A DNA stretch of 51,346 nucleotides from Bacillaceae bacterium (GTDB lineage Bacteria > Bacillota > Bacilli > JACDOE01): contig JACDOE010000014.1 of the NCBI GenBank assembly GCA_017656255.1, positions 1-51,346 of the forward strand, in the 5' to 3' direction. The stretch's first letter is position 1, and every line of letters begins with the position of its first letter. Of this stretch, positions 38,800-48,430 are shown piece by piece. Made by a program: the position numbers and the translations under genes. The notes beneath the pieces were generated by a model. The model was not told the origin of the DNA, did not search any database, and saw only the letters and a list, made by a program, of their open reading frames with translations.

Positions 38800-39015
38800 G
38801 TGAAACTGATTGCCGTGCGTAAGAATGATCAGGGTGAGATTACGCATTTTCTGACGGATCATCACCGCGTGATCTCATTTGCGGAAGCGAAGCGGATGGT
38901 GGAGGAGGGGAAAATTGACTCATTGACGGATATACGGGCGGATGGCACCTGGATGATTGATGACAGGGGGCAGCATCTTTCCGGGACCAATCTGGATGAT
39001 TTGCCGGAATTTTGA
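38800..39015 (+). CDS. DUF3892 domain-containing protein
   Basis: A 71-residue protein. MKLIAVRKNDQGEITHFLTD, then FAEAKRMVEEGKID and ADGTWMIDDRG, match the small DUF3892 family common in Firmicutes. Function is unknown. GTG follows AAGGAGGT with eight-base spacing. It forms its own unit between two terminators. Confidence 0.82.
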   Translation: MKLIAVRKNDQGEITHFLTDHHRVISFAEAKRMVEEGKIDSLTDIRADGTWMIDDRGQHLSGTNLDDLPEF

Positions 39016-39069
39016 CGGGAGGCGGGGATTTTAAATGGTCGTCTTTTTTTAATGTGGTATGGAAAAATA

Positions 39070-39098
39070 GTACCCCTCCTTAGAAACAGGAGGGGGTA
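39070..39098 (-). terminator. Terminator of the coat protein gene
   Basis: TACCCCTCCT faces AGGAGGGGGTA (one bulged base); on the minus strand the stem is followed by a T-rich stretch. It can also serve the convergent DUF3892 gene. Confidence 0.65.
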
Positions 39099-39123
39099 TA
39101 AACAGGCGTAAGGGGATGTAAAA

Positions 39124-39705
39124 TCAAACCATGTGGTGAGTGCCATAAGCGTTTCCCGCAGCGGCCGGTTGAAACGTCTGTGTCACGGTTTTTACCGTTG
39201 TCATCGGAACAGATGGTGCTTCATAATAGCCTCTGGTGTTCATGTACTGCCAGATTTCATAAGCCATCTGCTGGCAATTGTTTGCACTCATGACGTGCAG
39301 TCCCCGAACATCGGGATCGACGCACTCATTGGCCCAGACCATGCCGAACATAGCGCCTGCTTTATGCGTATTTAAAATGAGGGTACCGATTGTCATATCG
39401 TTGAATCGTGTCGCATTTGGATTTGGAGCAGGCATCACATGCGGATTCTCGATTCCCACATGCGGATGGCGGTGTCCATGCATGTGGTAAAAATCGGCCC
39501 CTGTGTTCAACCCCTTGTTCTGAAGCAGGTTGATTCCCTGATGATAAGTGTTATCCATCGTCTCGATATGGCGTCTCAGTATGCTTTTTAATTCTTGATC
39601 AGTGGTCATTTCAGAACATAAGGCGTGAAGTTCAATGTCAGCTGTCAGTTTTCTCAACAATTCTGTTGTTTCAAGCAGTTCATGGGCGGCCCAGTTTCTT
39701 GCCAT
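39124..39705 (-). CDS. CotF-like spore coat protein
   Basis: A 193-residue protein with a coat F domain: NWAAHELLETTELLRKLTAD, the four-helix ferritin-like segments and QQMAYEIWQYMNTRGYYEA. A histidine-rich linker (FYHMHGHRHPHVGIENPHVM) separates the halves. Proteins of this family are incorporated in the spore coat, so the gene supports a spore-forming host. The start follows GGAGGATAC. Mother-cell sigma factors would be expected to control it; I cannot confirm a promoter. Confidence 0.9.
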   Translation of the reverse strand: MARNWAAHELLETTELLRKLTADIELHALCSEMTTDQELKSILRRHIETMDNTYHQGINLLQNKGLNTGADFYHMHGHRHPHVGIENPHVMPAPNPNATRFNDMTIGTLILNTHKAGAMFGMVWANECVDPDVRGLHVMSANNCQQMAYEIWQYMNTRGYYEAPSVPMTTVKTVTQTFQPAAAGNAYGTHHMV

Positions 39706-39896
39706 TCTAAAGTATCCTCCTCTACTTATACATGATATTGAAACATGACTTATTATGGGTTGGTGTCGTTTTTTTATACATCTTTATCAATGGTTATCAG
39801 ATTAATTATTTTTCCATCATTTTCACTGTGTAACGTACCTTAACCCAAAGTAGTCTAAACAATAGGTGATGACAGACTCAATGGAGGTTAAATTGC

Positions 39897-41060
39897 TTGA
39901 AAACCAGGGCTGAACAAGTACAGATGCAAATTTATGAAAATGGAGACAAAAGGGCAACCCTTCTCCCGGTATCATTTGAAGATTGGGAAAGAAAGGCTAA
40001 AGATACTCTGGCCGCCGGTCCTTTTGATTATGTACACGGTGCGGCCGGGGCGGGTGATACGCTAAAAGCGAATCTCAATGCGTTTCAAAGGTATCGCATA
40101 CGGCCACGTGTCTGTTGTGCTGTAGAAAAACGGGACCTGAGCGTGAACCTATTCGGGTCGGAAATGCCAGTCCCTTTCTTACTCGCCCCGATCGGAGTCA
40201 ATTCCATCCTTCATTCTGAGGCTGAGACAGCACCTGCCAGAGCGGCGGCTGAATTAGGTGTGCCTTATGTGTTGAGCCAGGTCTCGACGAAATCCATGGA
40301 AGAGGTAGCGGATGTGATGGGAGAGGGGACAAGATGGTTTCAATTATATCCGCCCCGGGATCACGAATTAACGAAAAGCTTTCTTGGGCGGGCGGAAGCA
40401 GCTGGTTATCAGGCGATCGTGGTGACAGTTGATTCTCCATTACTTGGCTGGCGGGAAAAAGATTTGAACAATGCCTATTTGCCTTTCTTAAAAGGAGAAG
40501 GATGCGGCAATTATTTTTCAGATGAGGTGTTCCTTTCCAGGTTAGAACAGCCTCCACAAAAAGATGTCAAAGCAGCGGCAGTCAAAGCGCTGGAAGAAGG
40601 GAACCACAAAGCTTTTACGTGGAAGGAATTTGAATTTATTCGTCAACAAACATCGTTACCTCTGTTAATTAAGGGAGTTACCCATCCTGAAGACGCAGCA
40701 CTGGCTATTGAACATGGGGCTGACGGCATCATCGTGTCCAATCACGGAGGCAGGCAATTGGACGGTGCCATTGCGACTCTGGAAGCGTTACCTTCCATTC
40801 GGGATCGTGTTGATGGTCGGGTTCCGATTTTGATGGACAGTGGAATAAGGCGAGGCGCAGACATCTTGAAGGCAATTGCGCTTGGTGCTACCGCGGTGCT
40901 TATCGGCCGTCCGTATGCCTATGCGTTGGCTGTGGCCGGAGAGTCAGGCGTAAAAGAAGTAATGAAACATCTGATTGCAGAATTGGAGCTGGAATTAGCC
41001 CTTTCCGGGCGCGGATCAATCAAGGAGGTAGACGAATCTCTGATCATGAAAGTGGATTAG
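39897..41060 (+). CDS. FMN-dependent alpha-hydroxy-acid oxidase, lactate 2-monooxygenase type
   Basis: A 387-residue TIM-barrel flavoprotein. FDYVHGAAGAGDTLKAN, FLLAPIG, WFQLYP, the catalytic-His segment SNHGGRQLDGA and GIRRGADILKAIALGATAVLIGRPY are diagnostic of the lactate oxidase/glycolate oxidase group. The insert with LPFLKGEGCGNYFSD resembles lactate 2-monooxygenases, which give acetate and CO2; lactate oxidase is the alternative. TTG 39897 follows GGAGG. Confidence 0.88.
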   Translation: MKTRAEQVQMQIYENGDKRATLLPVSFEDWERKAKDTLAAGPFDYVHGAAGAGDTLKANLNAFQRYRIRPRVCCAVEKRDLSVNLFGSEMPVPFLLAPIGVNSILHSEAETAPARAAAELGVPYVLSQVSTKSMEEVADVMGEGTRWFQLYPPRDHELTKSFLGRAEAAGYQAIVVTVDSPLLGWREKDLNNAYLPFLKGEGCGNYFSDEVFLSRLEQPPQKDVKAAAVKALEEGNHKAFTWKEFEFIRQQTSLPLLIKGVTHPEDAALAIEHGADGIIVSNHGGRQLDGAIATLEALPSIRDRVDGRVPILMDSGIRRGADILKAIALGATAVLIGRPYAYALAVAGESGVKEVMKHLIAELELELALSGRGSIKEVDESLIMKVD

Positions 41061-41190
41061 AAGTGCAGGAAAGGAAAATCCATACATGTGACGAATTCTA
41101 TAAAATAACGGGGCGGGGCTTGAGGATTTTTTTGAACGCTTCGCCCTTCCCCAAAATGGAGATCTCACCTTTATGGAGGAACTTATCAAT

Positions 41191-42003
41191 ATGATGGGTT
41201 TCACATGGGACGCCTGCCCATCGGGCATACGAAAATTTGTCCATGATGTTCTGCATGACACGAAAATCATCACAAAGGATGATATGAGCGGTTTCTATAT
41301 CCATGGTTCACTGGCAATGGGAGGGTTTAACCCCCGGAGGAGTGATATTGATGCGTTAGTGGTCACGACGACACCCCTGACAGTTCAACAAAAACGCATG
41401 TTAGCCGGGGTTTTTTTACGTTATTCCAAACAGCCATATCCGCTGGAAGTTCATTTTTTGCATGAAAAGCAGTTGGAAAATTGGCGCCATCCCTGTCTCT
41501 ATGACTTTCATTACAGTGAACACTGGCGGAACCGATATGAGAAAGAATTAATGGAAGGGACTCATGATTATTTAAATGACGAAGAGAAAAGAGATGCGGA
41601 TCTGGCTGCTCATATCACGGTGATAAACCACCGGGGCGTTTGTGTTACAGGGAAGCCGGTTCAACACGTGTTCCCTTCTGTTCCCCGTGCTCATTACATC
41701 TCGTCTATCATGAATGATTTTCGGGATTGTCTGGCGAATATTGTTCAGCATCCGGTGTATGCTACTTTGAATATGTTGAGAGTATACAAGTATTTAAAAG
41801 AAGGAACGATTTCCTCCAAACAAGAAGCAGGTGAATGGGGGCTAATCGAACTTCCGTCTGAATATCAATCAACAATTAAAAAAGTGATGCGAAGTTACAC
41901 AAGAGAAAAGGATGACTCTTTTGATACGAATGCATTACGGGAATTGAAAGACTATCTCATGAAAGCTGTGCAAAAAAGGGTGGGAGAGGTTAACGATGCG
42001 TAA
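41191..42003 (+). CDS. Aminoglycoside nucleotidyltransferase-like protein (AadA/ANT type)
   Basis: A 270-residue protein. The nucleotidyltransferase motif GSLAMGGFNPRRSDIDALVV (with DxD metal ligands) is followed by an AadA-like C-terminal domain (NMLRVYKYLKEGTISSKQEAGEWGL). AadA-type enzymes adenylylate streptomycin or spectinomycin; chromosomal homologues often have unproven activity, so resistance is not established. ATG 41191 is taken as start, ATG 41173 being inside the ribosome site region. The stop overlaps the next start by eight bases. Confidence 0.85.
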   Translation: MMGFTWDACPSGIRKFVHDVLHDTKIITKDDMSGFYIHGSLAMGGFNPRRSDIDALVVTTTPLTVQQKRMLAGVFLRYSKQPYPLEVHFLHEKQLENWRHPCLYDFHYSEHWRNRYEKELMEGTHDYLNDEEKRDADLAAHITVINHRGVCVTGKPVQHVFPSVPRAHYISSIMNDFRDCLANIVQHPVYATLNMLRVYKYLKEGTISSKQEAGEWGLIELPSEYQSTIKKVMRSYTREKDDSFDTNALRELKDYLMKAVQKRVGEVNDA

Positions 42004-42703
42004 ATTTAATAAAGGCTGGAAAATCAGTGCTGCGATCTTGATCTTGCTTGTTCTTGTCCCCTTTTTGTATATCCAAATCAACAAGATCGTCTATGAAAAG
42101 CGCGTAACGGATTACCTGATAGAAGAAAAGGGGTACAGGGGTGAGGACATCCAATCGGTCACAGGAAAATGGGGATTTAAACTGCCGCCTTTTTATACGG
42201 AAGTGGTGTTTAGAGACGAACCGGATGTGGCCTACATCTACTTTGCCCACAATGACGTGAAACAGTTTGATTATCACATACCGGATGAGGAAAAACAGGG
42301 GATTTCGGAATCGGCCTTGAAACATTTGGAGTCTGTGAGCCGTACCAGCGCGATATTGCCGGTGAAAGCATTGAGCAAGATTGATGCCTCCCTGTTGCAG
42401 GATCGGGACGCCCTTATCGCCAGGGGAAAGACCATGGATGACTACATCGGGATTGAGGTCACGCAAGAGGAACTGGTTTCCCTGGCTGAAAACAAGGCCT
42501 ATCAGGATTATAAACAGGTGTTGTTGACGTTTGTGGAAGAACGCCTGGGACTTGCGGTGGATACATTTCAAACGATTCAGCAATCAGAGAACCAACGGTG
42601 GCTCCTGGTGACCACCAGGACGCAAAATGTGTTGAAGATCAGCATGACCCGGTGGCCGGAGCATAACCATATCTGGACGGTTGAAGCGGTGGGAGCGTTC
42701 TAG
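41996..42703 (+). CDS. DUF3139-like membrane-anchored protein
   Basis: A 235-residue protein with one N-terminal transmembrane helix (AAILILLVLVPFLYIQI) and an external domain. The part GYRGEDIQSVTGKWGFKLPP and FRDEPDVAYIYFAHND resembles DUF3139 proteins. Function is unknown. Start overlaps the stop of the nucleotidyltransferase gene by eight bases, so translation is coupled. Confidence 0.78.
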   Translation: MRKFNKGWKISAAILILLVLVPFLYIQINKIVYEKRVTDYLIEEKGYRGEDIQSVTGKWGFKLPPFYTEVVFRDEPDVAYIYFAHNDVKQFDYHIPDEEKQGISESALKHLESVSRTSAILPVKALSKIDASLLQDRDALIARGKTMDDYIGIEVTQEELVSLAENKAYQDYKQVLLTFVEERLGLAVDTFQTIQQSENQRWLLVTTRTQNVLKISMTRWPEHNHIWTVEAVGAF

Positions 42704-42757
42704 CATTTTTGGTCCATGCCTGTGAATGGCTGTCCATAACATAAGGGTGGTGAGAGG

Positions 42758-43531
42758 GTGAACAATCTGTATAACAGGATCGCGATGTTGTATGATTGTG
42801 ATAACCGCCGTATCTTTTCAGCTGATATCCCTTTTTATAGAGAACGAGCAAAAAAGTCGGGTGGACATGTCCTTGAATTAGCCTGTGGAACAGGAAGAAT
42901 TACAATCCCCCTGGCTGAAGCGGGAATCAACATTCAGGGGCTCGATTACTCGGAAAGTATGTTGGAAGTCCTGGAGGAAAAGGTCCGAAAACAACCTCAG
43001 ATCATCCGGTCGTATCTTCGCTTTGTTCATGGAGATATGAGAGACTTTGCGCTTCCAGACACGTTTAAACTTATTTTTATCGCATTTCGAAGCTTTCAAT
43101 CTTTGAAGACGGATGAAGAGGCACAAAAATGTCTGGCCTGTGTCCATAAACATATGGAAGATGACGGGGAATTTATGATCAATGTATTTAAACCATTAAA
43201 AGAAATGGGGGACTGGTGGGTCAATCATCAGGAACAGCTGGACTTTCAATCCACGCTTGAAACGGGTGAAAAAGTAACCAGACATTCAATCAGGAGGGCT
43301 ATTGATACCGAGCGGCGCCTGCTTTATACAGACTATATTTACCGGATATATCATCACGACGGTTCGGTGGAGGCATTAAAAGATCGTATCCGGTTGAGAT
43401 ATTTTTATGGGGATGATTTACGAGGATTACTGCAAAATGCCGGTTTTAAAATTGCGGAAGAATACGGATGGTATGATGGCACGCCGGTTGATGAAGGATC
43501 GGAGTTCATCTTTGTTTGCCAAAAGGCGTAA
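42758..43531 (+). CDS. Class I SAM-dependent methyltransferase
   Basis: A 257-residue Rossmann methyltransferase. Motif I is [18 protein letters not shown], motif [13 protein letters not shown], and [13 protein letters not shown] follows. The rest fits general small-molecule methyltransferases of unknown substrate. GTG follows GGTGGTGAGAGG. The next gene starts 45 bases downstream. Confidence 0.93.
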   Translation: MNNLYNRIAMLYDCDNRRIFSADIPFYRERAKKSGGHVLELACGTGRITIPLAEAGINIQGLDYSESMLEVLEEKVRKQPQIIRSYLRFVHGDMRDFALPDTFKLIFIAFRSFQSLKTDEEAQKCLACVHKHMEDDGEFMINVFKPLKEMGDWWVNHQEQLDFQSTLETGEKVTRHSIRRAIDTERRLLYTDYIYRIYHHDGSVEALKDRIRLRYFYGDDLRGLLQNAGFKIAEEYGWYDGTPVDEGSEFIFVCQKA

Positions 43532-43575
43532 GCATTCTTCAGCAGTGGCACCCATTCGTAAAGGAGAGGAAAACC

Positions 43576-44004
43576 ATGCAAATGAAAGAGCTCGTCACCA
43601 GAGAAGAATGGGAAAAGGCATTTCCCATCATGAATCAGCTGAGAACGAACATCACCTGTGAGGAATTTCTCGCTCTGGGAAAAGACATGAGCGAACAGGG
43701 GTATAAACTGTTTGCCCTGATTGATGAAGATCACATAGTCACGCTGGCCGGGGTTATCGTCCTGACAAATTTTTATTACAAAAAACATGTCTGGGTGTAT
43801 GATCTGGTCACCGATCAAACCAGACGCTCGAAAGGATACGGGGAAAAACTTTTGCAGTACATTGAAACGTGGGCGAAAGAACAGGGGTGTGAGACGGTGG
43901 CGCTCTCATCCGGCTTACAACGGCGTGATGCGCACCGTTTTTATGAAGACAAAATGAAATATAATAAATCCAGTTTTGTTTTTCAGAAAGGTTTGTCTGA
44001 GTAG
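43576..44004 (+). CDS. GNAT acetyltransferase
   Basis: A 142-residue GNAT protein with [22 protein letters not shown] (cofactor loop split here as [11 protein letters not shown]) and [19 protein letters not shown] near the end. Substrate unknown. ATG 43576 is chosen: AAGGAGAGG precedes it, whereas the frame's first ATG at 43516 is inside the methyltransferase gene. The 34-bp element lies eight bases after the stop. Confidence 0.9.
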   Translation: MQMKELVTREEWEKAFPIMNQLRTNITCEEFLALGKDMSEQGYKLFALIDEDHIVTLAGVIVLTNFYYKKHVWVYDLVTDQTRRSKGYGEKLLQYIETWAKEQGCETVALSSGLQRRDAHRFYEDKMKYNKSSFVFQKGLSE

Positions 44005-44012
44005 AACGGTTG

Positions 44013-44046
44013 TGTTACATCCATACCCGTCAGTATGTTTGTAACA
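44013..44046 (-). repeat. 34-bp inverted element, copy 2
   Basis: Reads TGTTACATCCATACC-CGTC-AGTATGTTTGTAACA on the plus strand. It is the reverse complement of copy 1 at 38626-38659 except for the four central bases. Together the two copies bracket a 5.4-kb segment in inverted orientation. Confidence 0.85.
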
Positions 44047-44085
44047 GAGGGCAGGTCTGAACCAGATTATCGATCATATAATAAA

Positions 44086-44137
44086 TCCGGCCCCAATCCC
44101 TTCAATTCAGGGGTATTGGGGCCGGAATCTTTTTTTT
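44086..44137. terminator. Strong bidirectional terminator
   Basis: A 12-bp GC-rich stem TCCGGCCCCAAT/ATTGGGGCCGGA is followed by a run of seven T. It ends the GNAT operon and can serve the convergent giant gene. Confidence 0.92.
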
Positions 44138-44148
44138 ACAGAACTTTG

Positions 44149-47100
44149 TTAAGGCTGATCCTGTACAATCTCACGAACAGAAAACACTGCCATTGGCAAC
44201 TCCGCTATATAGTCACGGACAAACTGGGGCAGCTGCAAATGCAACGCCCAGAAGATGGCAGGTTCTGTCTCTTCCCAGGTAAACCAGTCGGTCGGAGCTG
44301 TCATATGGCGTAAGATACGCAGTTTGAATTGTAGACCTTCGGGGATGCCGATTGTTTCTCTGATCCAGTCCCTGAGGTCGTCACCTCCCAGGTATCGCAG
44401 AGCCGGACTGACACCGACAATGGCATCCACCGCCCGTTCCAGTTGCCCGCCGTAAAATTCGACTTTGACCGATTCCCAGTCTTCTTTGCGTGTTGCCAGC
44501 GGTGCCCCGTCCAGGTTCAAGGTGATCCAATCGTCAGGGAAATCGATATTCGCCGCAGAAGCTGCCAGTAAATCGACTTTGATCAGTTGTCCTCTCAGCA
44601 CCCCTTTCATGGTCGGTCCCTCTTTCTGTTCCCCGTCAACCTGATATATCCCTTTTGCTTCATACTCCACTTCTCCGTATTGCAGTAACTTGAAGAAAGA
44701 TTCCAGATCCGTTGGGGACGGAACGGCAAGGTCAGGTCCGCTGTCTTCAGTTGGAAATTTAAAACGAATTTTCCACGTGTCCGTCGGCTGCTTCCAGTAG
44801 GGTTCTGAACTTTCTACGTTGCGCAGTTCCGGGAACTCCGTCAGGTAAAGCACGACACCGCGGTCATAGGGGTTCTCTGCAGGAAGCTGGTCGGGTACCG
44901 GGTATCCGTTTTCTCTCAGATAATCGGCGAGCGAACGGGCTTCCCCGACGGCTTCTATGGTGTAAGAGATAAATTCATTGCCATCGATCCTGGCACTGGC
45001 AATACCGGCATCACGCAGATACGTGAGTATGGACTGCGTGCGATCCCAGGCCAGATCTTCATTATGAGATCTTGAACCGGTTTTGCTGGTGTAACCTGAT
45101 GCTTGATAAATACCCAGGGCGTCATTCATTGTCATCAACTGGGTCAACTCACGCAATCCTTCTAGGTGTCCGTCTTTCAATTCCGCTTTATCCACTGCAA
45201 AATTTATAAAGATATATTCATAGGCGTTGTCGCCGACCTGGCGTGAAAAGTAGTGGGGAGCCGATTCTTCAAGTTGTCTCTGCCGCTCCCGTTCTTCTGC
45301 CTCTTTTGTGCTCTGTGTGCCATCCGGATATTGTTCGGCGTTATGCAACCTTTTTCTGGCCAGTGACTTGTCAGCATCACTCATATTGGAATCATCGATA
45401 GCCTGGGCGTGATCACGGATGCGGACCGGATCATTTTGCCGGTAAGCCTGATTGGCTGATTGCTGGGCTTTCTGGCGGGCCAGTCTCACCTGATCCCTGG
45501 CTGCGGACAGCGCCTGTCTTGAATTTTTGTCCGTTTGTTTCTGTTCTGCGTTTGTTAACAGTTGCTCCAGGGCTTCCAGGGCGGCCCGCTGAGCTTCCCC
45601 GGATTCGCTGAGTGCCTGTCTGGCAAGTGCGCTGGCCGCACTCACCGTTTCTGAGCCCAGTGACATGTCGCGGAAGATATCCCCTGACGCAAGTAATCCC
45701 AGGGTTCCACTCATACCGGTCGGGTCCGGAGCCGCAGGCGCATTTTGAATATTAATGGAAGATCCCGGGACGCCGGACGGTTGTAAATCCATAGCAGCAT
45801 GGCGGCTCCCGGGCGTAATGCCTGAAATATCCGGGGCGTGAATATCGTCGCCTTCCCCGACATCGATTACGCGGTTGATATCCCGCATTTCGGTGGCATT
45901 ACATTTGGATAGCAGGGTTTCCGCATAGACCCCCCGTGTCGGGATGCTGATCAACTTTTCATTTTTGTGTGCCACAGTTTTGAACAGGCCGTGATCCTGA
46001 CTGAGCGTGTCCTTCTGATACTGGTCGTTCAGAGGAAAGGCAATCTGATTACCGATGATGCCCACCGGCCGGTTTTCAATGAGATTCATCAGCGGAACCG
46101 GTTGCGTGTCGCCGTACTCATTTTCATAGGGATAGACATACTGTTCGAAGCGCAGGGCTCGACGGTCCGGGTCTTCGGTGAGCCAGAGCGTGCGCAGGTA
46201 AGCCATACGGTGGGCTTTAATATGGTTGACCATGCTTTCTACTTTTTGATAATCCTTGTAACGCAGGCTTCGGGTTAATAAGAGATCGATTTCCGGTGTT
46301 TTGGCTGTAAAAGATGTGGACGGATTGTCCGCCGTCAGGTCGTCCTGGCCGTTCCGGGTGATGTCCAGCAGTTCATAAGATTTGGTATGAAGCAGATAAC
46401 GTGACGGATCGGTATGGGCGACCACACGCAGGCGTGTCAGGTCATACGTGTTCATGACATTTAATTCTTCCCTGACCACGTTTTCCATCGAATCGGGAAG
46501 CAGGCCGAGAACGGTGTCTCCCACGATCCCGAATTGGCTGGATACTCTGGAAAGAATGGATTTTTTCGCTTTTTCCGGGGCATAAATGACCTCTATTTTC
46601 TCGATGGACGTGACGTTGACGGGCGATGAGGTAAAGGTATTGATCGCCGATCCTTCCTGATGGTCGGCATGTTTTAACGTGACAGTCTGGCCATCCTTGG
46701 TGTGAACGACAATGGAAAGGCCCGGTCGCCAGCCCTCACGCAGTTCGATGGTCCACCTTGAGACCGTAACAACCGGCGTATCCGTTTCATAGATTTCCGG
46801 GGTCCTGACCAGGCGGTACAGCGCGTCGATGCCGTCTTGATGTTCGTACGGGAGGAACGGTTTCAAGGTTTCACCATATTGATCGAGCCACTCAACCAGT
46901 TCGGATTGCTCGAGGAGGGGATGGTTCCCTTCCAGTTCGACAGGTTCTTCAACCACCACTTCTTCATACCGGGGGCTGCTCCATGGCCAGAATCCATTGA
47001 CGCGTCTTCGGATGACCCGGCGCCGGGTGGGCAGAAGGAATTTTGTAAACGGAGGCAATTCGTCCCATAAGGCATCGGGAACTTCATACGGGATCAGCAG

Positions 47101-48426
47101 GACATCAAGCTGGTCATGCAGTTCCGTTTTTACCGCATAATGTTCCAGAACCTGAAAATACTCGACGGTGAGGGCATGATTCAAATTCCGGTTGCGGACG
47201 ATTCGGGTTGTGATGTTTTCCTGTTCCGCTTCTGCGGACTGGGTGACGACCATGGAATAGAGGGAGCGGAGTCGGGTGCTGCGCTGTACAATCTGGTCGG
47301 CCAGATTTTGAATCGTACTGGCCGTGACCGTCCGGTGCCCCTCAGAAAAACTGTCGGATGATGCGGCACTTCCGCCGATACTGAGTCCGACGGCACCCAT
47401 GATTCCTTTGAAAATACCACTGATACTTCCCGTCAGGCCGCCGCCACCTTCCACGTGGCTGCTGTTACCCTGCTGAATTTCATCCACGGTGCCTTCTACA
47501 ATCTCTTCAATAATCCGGTCTCGTAAAAATTGATGGTCAAGCTGTTCGTGAGCCCGGTTCGCTTCGCGGCGCCGCCCGTATTGCTGACGGGCCCATTCGA
47601 TCACCGCAATTTTCGTTTCTTCACGCGGTGCGAGGGCCAGGGAGTAAAGTAATTTGCCAATACCGTGCCCAACACGGGTCCAGGACTGTTTGTAGAGATT
47701 CAGTTTTCCAAGCGTAGGGGTTCTTACAGGAGTTCCGTTGTTGTTCGTGGTTTCAAAATCAAACGAAATCGGATTGGAGATATAGGATTGCGATTTGGAG
47801 CGCGGTTCACCTTTTCGCACAATCTGGTTGAAGTAAAATTGCCGGCTCTCCACAATGGCTTTAAAGTCGAGGGAGCAATTGCCGTCTTTTTCAATGACAG
47901 ACGGCTGGAACAATTCCGGTGCCTGCAGAACGTCATCAACATCCGGTGGTTCCGGAAACAGGTTCAAATCCAGATCAGGCAGTTTGGGGAGCCATGATTC
48001 AAGTCCGTCAAACTGAATCGTCCCGATGTCGTTGAGATCAGGGAGGTCCACTTCATAGACCATGTCACCGGTGATGTCCTTGATGTCGGGTACGACTTTT
48101 AACTTCACACCGGCGTCCTGTTCCAGATCCACAGGAAAATCGGTGGAAAGATAACCGGTCGGGCCGGTTTTTAGTGTTTTTTCAGCCAGCTTTTCACCGT
48201 CTTTTAACACCATCAACCGCATCGGGACGGAACTTAAGGGATATCCGTCACGATTCATGACGCGAAAGCGTATTTTTTCCGGATTTTTCAGGGGAATCAT
48301 CTCTCCGGAATCCGTCAAGTGTACGGGAGGGCGAAGGGCCATCCAGGGCTTTCCCTTTACGACGGATGGACGAATGGGATCCAAAAATTCGAAGGGCTCA
48401 GACTTCTTTTTGTGGTGATCGGACAC
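44149..48426 (-). CDS. Giant OmpA-domain protein of unknown function (1425 residues)
   Basis: I recognise no characterised family for the whole. From the N-terminus: an Ig/carboxypeptidase-regulatory-like beta domain (about 50-130, MNRDGYPLSSVPMRLMVLKDG); an alpha-rich region (250-440) with LLYSLALAPREETKIAVIEW, a glycine-rich hydrophobic patch (327-355) and RSTRLRSLYSMVVTQSAEAE; RRRVIRRRVNGFWPWSSP; an Ala/Gln-rich coiled coil (about 930-1050); and an OmpA-like domain from 1068 (YIFINFAVDKAEL, then EDLAWDRTQSILTYLRDAGI). No signal peptide is seen. OmpA-like domains usually bind peptidoglycan, so an envelope or exported structure is possible (inference). GTG start follows AAGGAGG. Confidence 0.85.
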   Translation of the reverse strand: MSDHHKKKSEPFEFLDPIRPSVVKGKPWMALRPPVHLTDSGEMIPLKNPEKIRFRVMNRDGYPLSSVPMRLMVLKDGEKLAEKTLKTGPTGYLSTDFPVDLEQDAGVKLKVVPDIKDITGDMVYEVDLPDLNDIGTIQFDGLESWLPKLPDLDLNLFPEPPDVDDVLQAPELFQPSVIEKDGNCSLDFKAIVESRQFYFNQIVRKGEPRSKSQSYISNPISFDFETTNNNGTPVRTPTLGKLNLYKQSWTRVGHGIGKLLYSLALAPREETKIAVIEWARQQYGRRREANRAHEQLDHQFLRDRIIEEIVEGTVDEIQQGNSSHVEGGGGLTGSISGIFKGIMGAVGLSIGGSAASSDSFSEGHRTVTASTIQNLADQIVQRSTRLRSLYSMVVTQSAEAEQENITTRIVRNRNLNHALTVEYFQVLEHYAVKTELHDQLDVLLIPYEVPDALWDELPPFTKFLLPTRRRVIRRRVNGFWPWSSPRYEEVVVEEPVELEGNHPLLEQSELVEWLDQYGETLKPFLPYEHQDGIDALYRLVRTPEIYETDTPVVTVSRWTIELREGWRPGLSIVVHTKDGQTVTLKHADHQEGSAINTFTSSPVNVTSIEKIEVIYAPEKAKKSILSRVSSQFGIVGDTVLGLLPDSMENVVREELNVMNTYDLTRLRVVAHTDPSRYLLHTKSYELLDITRNGQDDLTADNPSTSFTAKTPEIDLLLTRSLRYKDYQKVESMVNHIKAHRMAYLRTLWLTEDPDRRALRFEQYVYPYENEYGDTQPVPLMNLIENRPVGIIGNQIAFPLNDQYQKDTLSQDHGLFKTVAHKNEKLISIPTRGVYAETLLSKCNATEMRDINRVIDVGEGDDIHAPDISGITPGSRHAAMDLQPSGVPGSSINIQNAPAAPDPTGMSGTLGLLASGDIFRDMSLGSETVSAASALARQALSESGEAQRAALEALEQLLTNAEQKQTDKNSRQALSAARDQVRLARQKAQQSANQAYRQNDPVRIRDHAQAIDDSNMSDADKSLARKRLHNAEQYPDGTQSTKEAEERERQRQLEESAPHYFSRQVGDNAYEYIFINFAVDKAELKDGHLEGLRELTQLMTMNDALGIYQASGYTSKTGSRSHNEDLAWDRTQSILTYLRDAGIASARIDGNEFISYTIEAVGEARSLADYLRENGYPVPDQLPAENPYDRGVVLYLTEFPELRNVESSEPYWKQPTDTWKIRFKFPTEDSGPDLAVPSPTDLESFFKLLQYGEVEYEAKGIYQVDGEQKEGPTMKGVLRGQLIKVDLLAASAANIDFPDDWITLNLDGAPLATRKEDWESVKVEFYGGQLERAVDAIVGVSPALRYLGGDDLRDWIRETIGIPEGLQFKLRILRHMTAPTDWFTWEETEPAIFWALHLQLPQFVRDYIAELPMAVFSVREIVQDQP

Positions 48427-48430
48427 GCAA

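Noticed and set aside
44149-48426. Interpreting the giant protein as a Gram-negative outer-membrane OmpA
   Set aside because: There is no signal peptide or beta barrel, and all neighbours are Gram-positive. Only the OmpA-like C-terminal domain is shared.
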